This document shows, in pieces, positions 24,803 through 42,530 of a stretch of DNA of 64,000 nucleotides; the stretch's first letter is position 1; every line of letters starts with the position of its first letter. This DNA comes from Polyodon spathula. Its lineage: Eukaryota > Chordata > Actinopteri > Acipenseriformes > Polyodontidae. Made by a program: the position numbers and the translations under genes. The notes below the pieces were generated by a model. The model worked only from the letters and a program-made list of their open reading frames with translations. It was not told the DNA's origin and made no database searches. The stretch spans positions 26,023,674 through 26,087,673 of the forward strand of contig NC_054538.1 of the NCBI RefSeq assembly GCF_017654505.1, in the 5' to 3' direction.

Positions 24803-25788
24803 ACCCTAACTGTTGTCACTTTTCTCTCAGCCACCGACACAAACCTGGAGCTCAATGTCTTTGCTAACTGCAGCACTTGAGATAGTCCTTTACAAAGAAC
24901 TCTCTGTTCTCATATCCGTTTCCTTCCTAAGTCGTTAACCATATTGTCAAACCTTGAGTCATCTTCCACCCCTGCTCTCGCAGACTCTAGGGGTATTTTT
25001 CTCTTTCATTTCTTAGAAGCCTTGGGCAGGTGTCTCCAGCATCCTGTTCCATTTGAAAATACAAAGATGGATACTGCCAGCTAGGGTGGCTAACCTCTGC
25101 CAGCCCGAATGGGGTCTATTTCCTCCTGTCAGAAGTCTCTTTGGGCTGTCACAAGGTCTTTCCCTCATTGCCAGTTTATTCACAGCAGTCACTGGACAGA
25201 TCCAGATGTTCCATTACATGAGAGTAGGTGTTAAAACTTCATGCTGATATTGGACTCTGCTATCGCCAAGATAAGCATCAACAAAGACATAGCTTATTTT
25301 ACTGTAAACTAATGTGATTCATCTGTTTTCCTTCCATCTGATAATGTAGGCATCCTTCTGCCTGGTGTTGATGGCTGAAATGTAATGCTGGCTCCACTAA
25401 AATGGTGATTAAAACACCACTGTCTCTGTTTTCTGGCTTTATGAAATTCAAACAAATTCAACTCGATGATGTAAACAAATATGATGGCCAGGATATAAAC
25501 TGGATTATGCAGCAGTCAGCAAGCCAGACGAAAGCTGTACGCCAAAAAAACTTCAAAAACATGTTCTGTTATGTATTTATGTTATTTATCCACTTATGCT
25601 GTTTCAGCTATATTTAAACAAAATATATAAATTTAATCTTGCCTCACTTATTTTCTTGACTGATTCATATATTAAATATGTACTGCAGACTCGGCCATGG
25701 TGGAAAATTAAATGCCCCTCAGGAAGACTATTGTCACCTTTAGGTTGCAATGCAATGCCCTCAGCCTGCCCTCCAATACCCTTTCCAG

Positions 25789-25879
<91 letters not shown>

Positions 25880-27859
25880 AAAGGTTTAAATGGTTAAAAG
25901 GTGTATGCAGCTGAAAAAGTATTTATTAATGTGGCACATTTAATTTAGTGTGGAATGTGTTGATTTTCTTAAATAAATAATAAATACACTGTAGCTTCTT
26001 TTTGAAAAGTATGTCACATAGCACTGCAGGGAAAAATCTGCAGTAGCTTGATTTTGAGATTCCATTTCCATTTTAATGCAGTTTTTAGAGAACATTCTCA
26101 TTGTATATTCATTACAGATGATGTCTAAGTGAGCTGACAGAAAATGTTCTGTTTACCAGTGCATACTGACTTGACTTTGAATTACTTCCCAGTGTGTTAC
26201 ATGGTCTAGTAGTTATATTCTCTACCATACTCTGCATATGTTTCTAGACATAACAATGCCACAGTACCATCTCTGAAATATACCTAGATTAAAGTAATGT
26301 ATACAGATTATTTTAGTTTTATTTATATATAATCTTTTTTCAACATAAAATTGAATTTTATATTACCCTGATAATTTTCACTGTAAAGAATAAACTATTA
26401 GAAATTGATGTTCACTGAATCTATTAAATAGTTGCAATGCAATAAATAACATTGAACTCTGCTGAGTTTTTAGATAAACTGATGTCAGTTCAAGCTGCCT
26501 TTGTAAGTAACAAGTAATTTCTGTGTCTCAATGAGTCACAAAATGATTTGCTTTAGATGAACACCAGACGAATACAATACAGTATAACGTTTTATGTAGA
26601 ACATTTAATTGCTAGATATTTTTGTAATTACTCTGTATTACCAATGTTTTTTTTTTTTTTTTTTTGTATTCACAATTTAATAACTTTGTAACCACATCAA
26701 CTTAACAGTGTAATTAAAGTGTCCTTAAAGACACTTCATATAAAAATACCTTAAGAAATAATACCCAATCGTCAGGGTACTACTACCTTCTAGATAATCT
26801 ACAGTATATTTTGTAGTGCATGAAGAATTTTGTTTTAATTTGTTTTTTCTTTCTGCATTGAACTGCTGTAATAGTAAATAAACCAAAATAAGGGCAATGG
26901 TTAAATACAAAAAATGAATAGGAGTCAAAAAGGTTGTAGAGAAATTATCAATAGTAATTTATTGAATGCATGGTAAAAAAAAAAAAAAAGAAACATACAT
27001 GCTGTAGTTTTAGTCTAAGACATACAGCTTTGTACGTCTAGTCAAATATTAAAAGCCATCAGTTTCTCAAACACTCATTGAAGGCTGGCGGGGGCTCTTT
27101 TTATCTTTTTTTTTTATTTTATTTTATTTTTTTGCCGAAAGTGCTGGAGGAAAATATTGTTAATTCCGCCGGTGTAGAACAAAATAAATCAATCAATACA
27201 GCCCTTTAATGTCTGCTAGTCAAGCCTGTTGAAGAAACTATCACCATGATGTACTGTCATGTTATGATTGTGTTTGTATAGGCTTTAAGAGGTTTTGTTT
27301 ATCTTGTTGCAAAGTCTTGTGCAAAGAGCATATCGCTATGTGACAAGGTAATTTGTGAAGGTTACATTTTAGCCTATTAATATAAATTCTCATCCAAACA
27401 GCCTGCTTCTCAACCAAGTTTGACATTTTAACTACTGTGCGTGTGTCAAATGCTTTGTTTTGTTCTATTTAGTTGAACATTTACTTTTGACCAGGAACAA
27501 ACTTGGTGAACCTCTCAAAGCATTTGTTATAATGTACATTTAAGAATGACATGCTGACAATAGCCAAAAAGAAATGGAGAGCTTAATTAATAAAACCAGG
27601 GCCATTTTTTAGTCAACAATGCGGAAGGGAATATGAGAACAGTCTGAAATTACTTATCTAGTTTTACTTGTAAATATGTGATATGTACTGGGATTGCTTT
27701 GATTAGTTACTTAAATTGCAAATTAGCATGAATAACCATACATAGGTTCATATCCAGTAAACAATATATATGTTTCCAAAACCATTTAAATATCCATTTT
27801 TACATTTTACTTTCGTTTAAAAGTGATGAGTTATTTTTCCAACATCAGGCAATTTATTG
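24803..27859. other. Intronic DNA with a compound microsatellite, no gene seen
   Basis: 24803-25020 may be further decayed 5' sequence of the minus-strand non-LTR element. The rest is AT-rich and includes the (TA)n(TG)n tract at 25792-25877 and long T runs near 26648. No supported gene. Confidence 0.45.
25792..25877. repeat. Compound (TA)n(TG)n microsatellite
   Basis: TA units to 25824, then about 26 TG units to 25877. Confidence 0.95.
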
Positions 27860-28417
27860 CACTATGTAACACAATTTTTGTTCCTGGGTAGTAAGTGTTA
27901 TTTCCTAATTGCTTATGCCTCAAAAGTATAGAAAATGGTTATTATTCCCCACAAACTTTGCTTTTGTGACCATTGGAAAACGGGCAAACGTGTGTCTTTT
28001 CATTCACATAAAGTCAGAAAAAAACAACACATGAATCCAAATTAACATGTATTTATACTAAAGTAATACAAAAATGACTACAAAATATTTACAACAGTAT
28101 TTACAGTATAATCTTAAATCTTGAAAAACTACTCACTTCTAAATCTTTTGTAGTCATTTTTGTATTACTTTAGTATAAATACCTGTTAATTGGATTCATA
28201 TGTTGTTTTTTTCTGACTTTATGTGAACGAAAAGACACACATTTACCCGTTTTCCCATTGGAAATAGTGATATTTTGAAATATCACTGTCCTGGTCACAA
28301 AAGCAAAGTTTGTGGGGAATAATAGCCATTTGCTATACTTTTGAGGCATAAGCAATTAGGAAATAACACTTACTACCCAGGAACAAAAAAAAAAAAATTA
28401 TAATTTGTTACACAGTG
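27860..28417. repeat. Large foldback (inverted-repeat) element
   Basis: The arm at 27860-28085 is the reverse complement of the arm at 28146-28417 over nearly its whole length, with few mismatches. The loop of about 60 nt is AT-rich. Outer ends are CACTATGTAACA and, on the right, GTTACACAGTG. Landmarks that pair are TTCCTGGGTAGTAAGTGTTA with its complement near 28367-28386, and CTTTGCTTTTGTGACC with GGTCACAAAAGCAAAG. The right arm is longer: it carries an extra segment of about 34 nt, itself a palindrome (AGTGATATTTTGAAATATCACT, two arms of 11). It also has a longer A run. No coding frame is present. It may be a foldback or MITE-type transposon; no clear target duplication was identified. Confidence 0.85.
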
Positions 28418-30539
28418 TTATACTTCCCCCTTTCCAATGTCCCATCCCTGAATGTGAGTATTTCTTTGTGTACTCATTTCTTCCAAGGCTTTTTAGAATC
28501 TGGCAGTGTCAGTCAAGATAATTTTAACTTGGTAGGCTAACGTGTCTGTCTGTTATTATTTAACTCCACTCAAATGAGCCTGTCAGAAAGGTTCATTTTC
28601 AAATCATTACTGGTTGCTAAAAGGAAAACAGTTTTAGGGAATCACATATTGTAATGTCGCTGTTGAGAAATGGCAGGCTTTCTATTTAATATTGTAATCA
28701 TAAATGACAGGTTGGTATTTAATTTCTAATTTATGTCTTGGATTTTACAATATCCCTGCACCATATCTTGAGCCATGCAGAACCCATGTGAATAACTAAA
28801 CTAAATGTAGATGGATTTTAGTTAATATTGGGTTTGTTTGACCAAAAAGGGCTTCTGTGCACTAAAACTGAAAACAATCAAACAAATGTAAAATAATGTT
28901 GTTTAAAAAAAGCCACATCTATGACTCAAACACCCTTTTCAGTGTATAAGTTTAGAAACGTACATTTATTTATAACAGCAATGAACTTCGGTAAACTGTA
29001 AGCTTAATTACATCTAAGCAGCCTGAAGATGGAAACTGAAACTTTGAAGTTTACTATTAAAGTAATGAGCTATCGCTTTATTTATTACTTTTAGTAATTA
29101 CATAGGTAGTGTATACAGTGGTGCCCTCTTACATGTTTCCAATACTGTGGTTCACTAAAGTATTACATACTTTTGAAATACTACTTTTTTATGTGATAAT
29201 AATTATTCACCAGTTCTGGTAGAAATATGTGAAAACCAAATGAAGTATGCTTACAAAAGTATTTGGCCAATCCTTTACTCAATATTTTAGTACAACCAAT
29301 TTTTATATTTTGTTGGGACTAGCATATATTTCCAAGAAATAGTTCTTTCATTTTTTTTTTTTTTAGGTCAACAGAATTAGCTACTAAATACTTTCCACAG
29401 GTGTCTTCCCTTAACAATTAAATTGTTGTTTTTGTGTAAATGTATTGTTTAATGATTAAATTTGATATAATTGTAATTTGACAAAATTACTTCTGTGATC
29501 CTCTTGATGAAGCATGGGAGAGTATCCTTGCCTTATTATACAAGAAATGCAATGAGACAGTTTCAAACAGCCTTAAAATAGTTATTAAAAAAATAAAATA
29601 AAGAACAAAATCTTACAATTGTAAAGTAACCAAAATACTTTTCTGAAACAAAGACATTAAACACTGAAACAATGCAAAGAATATGAAAAATATTACTGTA
29701 TATTTAAAAAAAAAAAAAAAAATAGCATGATAAGGTAGTAGTCTTACAGAGAAGTTTTTTTTTTTATTTTTTTATTTTTTTAGGTACTGTGACAGTTGAA
29801 TAGGTGTAGGGCAGCCTTCGATATTAATGTAAATGCCAAAAAATGTGTTGGACTATGACTGGCTGTCAGTGATGATGGTGATGGTAAACCTGCAAAGTGA
29901 GACCAATCTGTTCCAAAGTGTATTATCTACTGTGGCATTGAAAAGTTAACCTCCAATTTAGTGTCACCTAAAGACATAGGGGATTCTTTTCAAAGGCGAT
30001 CCACGTGAGGATAAAGCTATGCACCATTATTTTGACCATTTTTCTCTGCACTTCTGTTTTTCCAGCTGATTGAGAATTTTCCAAAGCTGCAGAAAAAAAC
30101 AGCAGGAATCTATCTGTTAGTTTGGTTCATTAGTTATTCTGATGCTTTCTTTTTGGCAGCGTATATAATGATCTAAGAATCTGTGTTGATTTTCCAAAGA
30201 CCAAAGTGTTGGATAATTTAAACTTCCACCAGTTAGCTTTCCGCCTGCTGCAGAATGGGGAGTACAGCTATCTGCCAGTATAAAATCAGGAACTTTCTGT
30301 AGAAATTATGCACACAGCTGCATTGAGCTTTTATGCTTCTGGTATGTTTCAAATGCCCTGTGCTGATATTTCTTGAATCAAAGTATCAATGTCAAATGTC
30401 AAAATGTCAATGTCAATGTCAAGCAGATCACTGATGCTTTGGTTAAAAGGGATGGCAAATACATAACATTTCCTGAAACTACTCAGCAAAACAGTGAAAA
30501 GTCTGCATTCAAAATTTATTTATTTTAATTTAATTTAAA
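28418..30539. other. Intronic DNA, no gene seen
   Basis: AT-rich with A and T homopolymers near 29350, 29705 and 29755. A short AATGTC-type tandem repeat lies at about 30387-30420. No supported gene. Confidence 0.5.
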
Positions 30540-31420
30540 GTAAACATTAAAAAAACAAACATGTTTCGGTCCTCCCGCCCGTCCTCAGCTTGCCTAGCGT
30601 GTTTAACCATAGCAAATGACATAGGTGATTTAAATCACTACATTATTACCAATTAAAAACAACAATGTAAACAACAGATTATACAATTCATAATTAGAAC
30701 AATCACTGACATTATGTATTTAATTAATGCATCGTCAAGGCAAACCATCTCTTTCCCCCTGACGATACATTATCATTTAATTATTTCAGAAACATCGACC
30801 AATCTCCTCATTCTAGAGTATCCAAATTATCTATCAAAAATGTTTCTCTTTTCAAAAGAAAGTTATCCAAATCACCACCTCTACGTCTCAGTGACACATT
30901 TTCAATCCCTATACGATGTCCCAAACTGGAAACTGGATGGAGGTGTGTTTGAAAGTGTCTTGAAATGGAAGATCTTTCATTTTTATGCCTAATTGCACTT
31001 TCATGCTCACTAATTCTACTTTTTAATTGTCTGATTGTTTTACTTACATAGCCCCAACTACAAGGACATTTTAAAAGATATATGATATGTGTTGATGTAC
31101 ATGAAATCCTACTCTTTATCAAAAATACATTACGTGTTCTAGGGTGCAAAAATGTATTAGCCTGTATCATATTACTACACTGTGTACATTGCCCACATCT
31201 ATAAAATCCTGGTTTCGGTTATAAAAATGGTTTAGGGGAAATATATGAATCTGATCTGAGGAATTTATCTTTTAAATTCTGGCACCTTTTGTACAAAAAT
31301 AACAGTGGACTGTCTCATAATGGACCCAATCTGGAATCCGACGACAAAATAGTCCAATGTTTCATAATGATTGTCTTAATATTTTCACTATGTACTCTAT
31401 AAGTGGAAAGACAAACTCTA
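30540..31420 (-). mobile_element. Penelope-like retroelement 3' fragment
   Basis: The minus-strand coding remnant (30808-31420) is followed by a non-coding tail to about 30540. The tail ends with CTGAGGAC, then GGGCGGGAGGACCGAAACATG, before an A/T-rich end, resembling the terminal sequence of Penelope-like elements by recollection. The 5' part with the RT core is missing. Confidence 0.7.
30808..31420 (-). pseudogene. Penelope-like RT C-terminus plus GIY-YIG endonuclease, broken
   Basis: Read on the minus strand: VCLSTYRVHSENIKTIIMKH, then LSSDSRLGPL, a TGA stop, then DSPLLFLYKRCQNLKDKFLR, a second stop, and GFYRCGQCTQC. Then comes the GIY-YIG-type module: THIIYLLKCPCSWGYVSKT, LKSRISEHESAIRHK, HFQTHLH, RRRGGDLDNFLLKRETFLID. 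The Cys pair before the module and the IYLLKCPC...YV.KT block are characteristic of Penelope-like endonucleases. The usual Gly in YVGKT is Ser here. An intact enzyme combines reverse transcription with single-strand nicking of the target. This copy has at least two in-frame stops. Confidence 0.82.
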
Positions 31421-31589
31421 GATAAATCTTTTTTTTATCTTTTTGTTTAGGTTTTAGTAACAATTTTCTGTCCCAATTATCCGCTTTGACCCTAACTTTT
31501 AAAAGCCAATTCTCTGGATAACCTCAGACCCTGAATTTGTAACAAATTGTTTAACATTGACGTAAATTTGTATTGTATTGTATATCATA

Positions 31590-31592
<3 letters not shown>

Positions 31593-31659
<67 letters not shown>

Positions 31660-31678
31660 CATCATCATCATCATCATC
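31593..31678. repeat. Compound (TA)n(ATC)n microsatellite
   Basis: TA units to 31657 followed by about seven ATC units. Confidence 0.95.
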
Positions 31679-32299
31679 TTCATCCTTTTTCAATCCACTG
31701 CTGGATGAAGGCCTCCCCAAGCTTCTTCCACAAAAGTGTGTGCTGCTCCAGAATGTGTCCTAATTTCATCTTGACATCTTCCTGTTCTTTTTGTTACATG
31801 TCCATCCCACTACTATTTCAATTTTTTTGCTCTTATAATAACATTGCATACTTTTGTTTGCGCTATATAATGGAAAACACATTTACACTCATTTTAGATA
31901 TTATTTGAACCGTACTGTGACTGCAAGAAGCAACTGGGCCCTTTCATACCTAGTTCATTTGGAGACGATAATTCTCTAGAGTTCAGTTAACATCCAAGTT
32001 CATATAAAACGTCAAAAATATTTGTTTCGCTTCAGACTGTGCACCAAATGATGGGACTAGGATTCACTTGAAAAGGTGCTCTAGCAATTTCAGACAGTGT
32101 GAAATCAATTGCAGTATTACAAACGCAGCTGAAACCGAACCAAATAAATAATCAAAAACGGAATATGTTTTGTTCTCTTTTAATCTATTTTAGCTGTTAT
32201 ATAAGTTATTAAAAGAAAGGAGGCATAAATATACTGTTTCTCATATGAAAAGCCATTTCAGACAAAAGTGTGTCAAGGCAGAGAGTGACTGTGGTTCGG

Positions 32300-32314
32300 T
32301 AATATATATATATA

Positions 32315-32348
<34 letters not shown>
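32300..32348. repeat. (TA)n microsatellite, interrupted once
   Basis: TA units with a single TTAA interruption near 32319. Confidence 0.9.
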
Positions 32349-32350
<2 letters not shown>

Positions 32351-32843
32351 TCTACATTCGAGGCGTAATATTTTGTTCACAACAGCGCATATAAACAAGT
32401 GTTTGGGATGTTCTATTACCCACTGAGTTGGAGCCTATGTTAAATGTATATATGTGCATACAGTATTCCTACATATTAAATTGTTTTTATTATTATTTTT
32501 ACATGTTATGTATGTAACTGGCATTGTTTTGGGGATTACCACTGTTGCTGTTTCCATATGGTAACACTTGCAAAATAGATTCAGCTGAACAAAAACAGTA
32601 TGGTAGAACAAAATAGAAACATACATTTGAAAATGTTGTTTATTGGGAGTCATTTTAGTTATTCCTGCCAAGTTAGAATATAATGTAGCATTCTGGCAGG
32701 AAAACAGAAAACAGGAGAAGACGCTTGTTTTTTTTTCAATGATTTTATTTACCAGAGTCCACAGCTCTGTCAGCTACTCATGTTTCAGACACACAAATTG
32801 TCGGGTTCAGCCTGGTCTTATACATTTAGCTCAGTCGCTTAGG

Positions 32844-32935
32844 CAGATAGGGTACGGGAGCTTACACACATCCCATTGGTCCTAGTGTGAGGCTGAGGGC
32901 CAATGGGATGTGTGTAAGCTCCCGTACCCTATCTG
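32844..32935. repeat. Perfect 36-bp hairpin with 20-nt loop
   Basis: 32844-32879 starts CAGATAGGGTACGGGAGC and ends CATCCCATTGG. 32900-32935 is its exact reverse complement over all 36 positions. The 20-nt spacer (32880-32899) is GC-rich. No mismatch was found. The flanks show no obvious target duplication. Confidence 0.92.
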
Positions 32936-33577
32936 GCTAGGATTACACAGACACAGACATAGATAAACAAAAAAACAGCGGGAAATACAGAGCGGGGCGG
33001 TTACAATTACAAACAGCAAGAACAACATAAACACACACAGCAGGAATTACAGTGCATGGATTATTACAGTAGGATGGAGGGAAAACTACTGTGGCTATTA
33101 TAGGGCCATTTTTATAGAAAAACTAAGGTATTTCTACAGCAGTCCCAGAATATTCAAATAATGTTTCTAAATACCTCTAAAGACACACATACAAATCAAT
33201 GTTATGATATGTGTAAATATTAGGAGACATAACTGGGACAAACTTGGCCCCCACAAGTTTGCCCCAATTGAATTTTGTTTAACTTAGACATTTTTATATT
33301 ACCTCTTTGCAGACTGTTGATAAATAACTTGGTTTTGTCAAGATCATAGCTTTATATGACTGGTGCCTTTCATTTTACATTTTTTGTTTTTGTACATGAA
33401 ATTTTCTTGGACACATATAATTAATAAACCCAGAAACCTGCAATTCAATGTATGTCTGTACCCTTTTGAAATTACTGTGTGTTAATGTAGTTACAATCTG
33501 TATCAATTAGGTTGAGCTGGCAAGTTAATGCAAATGCAGTTTGGCATTGCTTATTGGAACAGTTGGCTATTACTTGA

Positions 33578-40096
<6,519 letters not shown>

Positions 40097-40818
40097 CACC
40101 CACCCCTCGTTATATCGCCCCTGGCTATACTGCGGATTTGGTATTATCGTGGTTCTGGAGTTGGCTCCCCATTTTTACTGTTTAACTGCATCTTCCTTAG
40201 CTTCAATATACATAGGCATTTAGAATTATTGTTCGTTTTATTTCATACTGGACATCACAAACAACAATATACAAAACAATTAAAAACAAAGCATTAATAT
40301 CATACTGTTATCATATACACAAATATTGCACAATGAAACAAAACAAATTAAATATCTACTTGCTGAAGCAGTTTTTATTTTAGTCAATGAGGTGTTCACA
40401 TATGGCAGCAATGCACTAGCAAAAGTCACCTCCCGTGACTTCTGACGTCAGCTCCCTTGTAACAAGCCTCCTATGTTGTTGTTCGGAATGGATTATTTCA
40501 ATGCAGCAGGTTTGTGCATTTGAGAAAGGAGAGGAAGACTCATGAAATTAATTGGAGACTGAAGTTGATGAGAAGCAATTACCCTCCGCTGTACGAAGTA
40601 AAATGGTGTGCTGCTTTTTGTACAAAAAATGAGAAAAAGCAGGTTGCATAAAGGATTTATATTGGACCCTGATGAACCCAATAAAATGAGGGAGTGGTTG
40701 TACAGTATTTGTTATTTGCCCATTTGTTTTTCTATGGGTCTCTTGCTATATCGCGTCCCTCGATACATATTGGATTTACTTTGGACCCTGACACCTGCGA
40801 TATATCGAGTGGGTGGTG
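40097..40818. mobile_element. pogo/Tigger-like non-autonomous element
   Basis: The left end CACCCACCCCTCGTTATATC and the reverse complement of the right end, CACCACCCACTCGATATATC, match at 16 of the first 20 positions by eye. Both ends are flanked by TA (40095-40096 and 40819-40820), the target duplication of the Tc1/mariner-pogo group. Subterminal sequences GGCTATACTGCGGAT and, on the other side, CTTGCTATATCGCGTCC repeat the TATA-CG theme. The 722-bp interior has no intact transposase. Family assignment by end style is inference. Confidence 0.6.
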
Positions 40819-41285
40819 TACTTGCTTTTACTTACTTATTTCTTTAAATAAGAGACTTGACTGTGAGTCTGTTCTTGAACTAGTTAAACTGTATACTAGT
40901 TTTCTAAGTCTTTTTAGTTTCCCTTTTATAAGACTTCCATTCTTTATTACTTTAAAATCCTACACTAGTAAAACATACATGTTTAACTATTTAGAATATG
41001 TTGTTTTTTTGCTCAGCACAGCAATTCTCTCCAGAAAGTTTGCTACCTTTTTCTCATCAACTGGAATGTGCCAACAAGGTTTGGCACTAGATTCAAAGAG
41101 TTATTTTCATCTGGTAAGAGCCTGCCAAGAGCAGGTCAGCTTGACCTCTCCAGCAGGCTCCTTCACACAAGCTGTACACAAAAGCTACTTACAATGTTTC
41201 CTACTTGGTATACAGATCTATTTAAAAATAATTAATATTAATATTATTGACAAAGAGTATATTATGTTATTCTATACATGTTAGT

Positions 41286-41750
41286 TTAAAGCATCTGATT
41301 CATGTCTAACAAATCGGCGTGTTCCCAGCAGGATTCGAATTCTGCACCAGGCTCAGCTCGGACCGGTTCTACGAACACCACAACAGGCCTTTTCGTCCAA
41401 CACTTTACATCACAGGTGTGGGCAACCAGGGTCTTCACTTGATACCTGCAAGACACTTGTACACGTTTGGCAGGAACACCCTCCTCACATTCTAGCTTAT
41501 CCAAATGAGCCAATGTCACTGGCAAATCACTGTCACAACCCATGCATTCAATTATTTTTGCATCTCGTGGGTCCACATTCAAGTGTGAAAATGACATCCC
41601 TTCAGGATGATTACATTCAAACAGAATTTGACAGTGTGTGACTAAGTGACTACAGGCTGGGCAAGGTTTGAACCTGGTCATTGGTGATCCATCTCTGCAC
41701 TTGTCACAACCACACCTTAGAAAAGGATTGCTTTCAACTGCTCTTCCCAA
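41286..41750 (-). CDS. Unrecognised Cys-rich ORF
   Basis: An open frame of 154 codons with higher G+C than its surroundings. It contains fourteen or so cysteines, including RCGCDKC, FKPCPACSHL, FECNH, ECMGCDSD, VSCRYQ and HTCDVKCW, a spacing that suggests zinc-binding knuckles. I do not recognise the family. Upstream on the same strand another frame (about 41960-41755) also lacks stops and could be the earlier part of the same decayed protein after a frameshift, but it lies antisense to presumptive DIRS-type sequence. It may be a transposon accessory protein, a retrogene or chance. It sits inside a csmd1 intron on the opposite strand. Confidence 0.3.
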   Translation of the reverse strand: MGRAVESNPFLRCGCDKCRDGSPMTRFKPCPACSHLVTHCQILFECNHPEGMSFSHLNVDPRDAKIIECMGCDSDLPVTLAHLDKLECEEGVPAKRVQVSCRYQVKTLVAHTCDVKCWTKRPVVVFVEPVRAEPGAEFESCWEHADLLDMNQML

Positions 41751-42088
41751 CCTATTTTCTCTTGCACATCATCAGTGGGCAGACTCCTTGTAACTGAATC
41801 TGGGTCAGTTAAAGAACCGCTCACCCTAGCAACTGAGACCTGCCATGCAAAGGGTTCCAATGATTTATAGCACAAAAAGGACACACCAAGGCTACCTGTG
41901 ACACTGCGCCTCAGGCAAAGCAGCAGCCTTGCGATACTACTGCCACAGGCCCAGGGCTTTTTCTCCAGAAGCCACTTAGACTAATGGAAACAGTGCAACA
42001 CAAACCCCGGGGTGCTCAACACTGTGCAAACTGGTTAATCACTCCAGTTCCAAAACGACCCTCCTTTTCCAGGGCACGACAATAACAA

Positions 42089-42530
42089 CTGTCACGGACC
42101 CATAGGCTCAGGAGGTAGCAGCTTTGCTGCAAAAGCAGGCCATTTACACAGTATACCCCCCAGCAAGAATGGGGGGGTTCTACTCCGGGTATTATCTAGT
42201 GCCAAAACGGGATGGTGTCCACAGACTGATCCTCAATCTCAGGCAGGTCAACCTGTATCAGATGGTTCAAGATGCTGACTTCAAAATGGCTCCTGAAGAA
42301 TGTCTATTTCCACATCCGAGTAAAACCAGCACATAGGAAATACCTGAGGTTTGCCTTTCAGGGAACAGTTTACCAGTTCTGTGTCCTACCATTCAGTCTC
42401 TCTCTTATCCTACATGTTTTTATGAAATGCATAGAGGCTATTCTAGTCCCACTGAGACTCAGAGGCATCAGAGTCCTTAATTATCTGGACGACTGGCTCA
42501 TCTGCACAGAGGAAACACCCATTTTGTAAT
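42089..42530 (+). pseudogene. DIRS-like reverse transcriptase fragment
   Basis: The first frame reads VTDP, a stop (TAG 42103-42105), AQEVAALLQKQAIYTVYPPA, then GFYSGYYLVPKRDGVHRLIL and NLRQVNLY. After a frameshift near 42270 a second frame reads LKNVYFHIRVKPAHRKYLRF, AFQGTVYQFCVLPF, and LRGIRVLNYLDDWLIC. The YLDDWLI active-site motif and the FYS.YFLVPKKDGG style block are typical of DIRS-group elements. In the LKDAYFHI block the first catalytic Asp position reads Asn. The tyrosine recombinase and RNase H parts are absent. It is a dead fragment of a retroelement that integrates by recombinase rather than by a DDE integrase. Confidence 0.82.

Larger units (their letters stand above)
31421..32843. 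other. Intronic DNA with (TA)n tracts, no gene seen
   Basis: The 31421-31500 edge may still belong to the Penelope-like fragment. The remainder holds a (TA)n(ATC)n tract at 31593-31678 and a (TA)n tract at about 32300-32348. No gene is recognised. Confidence 0.45.

Noticed and set aside
32820..32850. TTAGCTCAGTCGCTTAGGCAG, resembling a tRNA A box
   Set aside because: No B box at the right distance and no cloverleaf could be drawn; the perfect hairpin follows directly instead.
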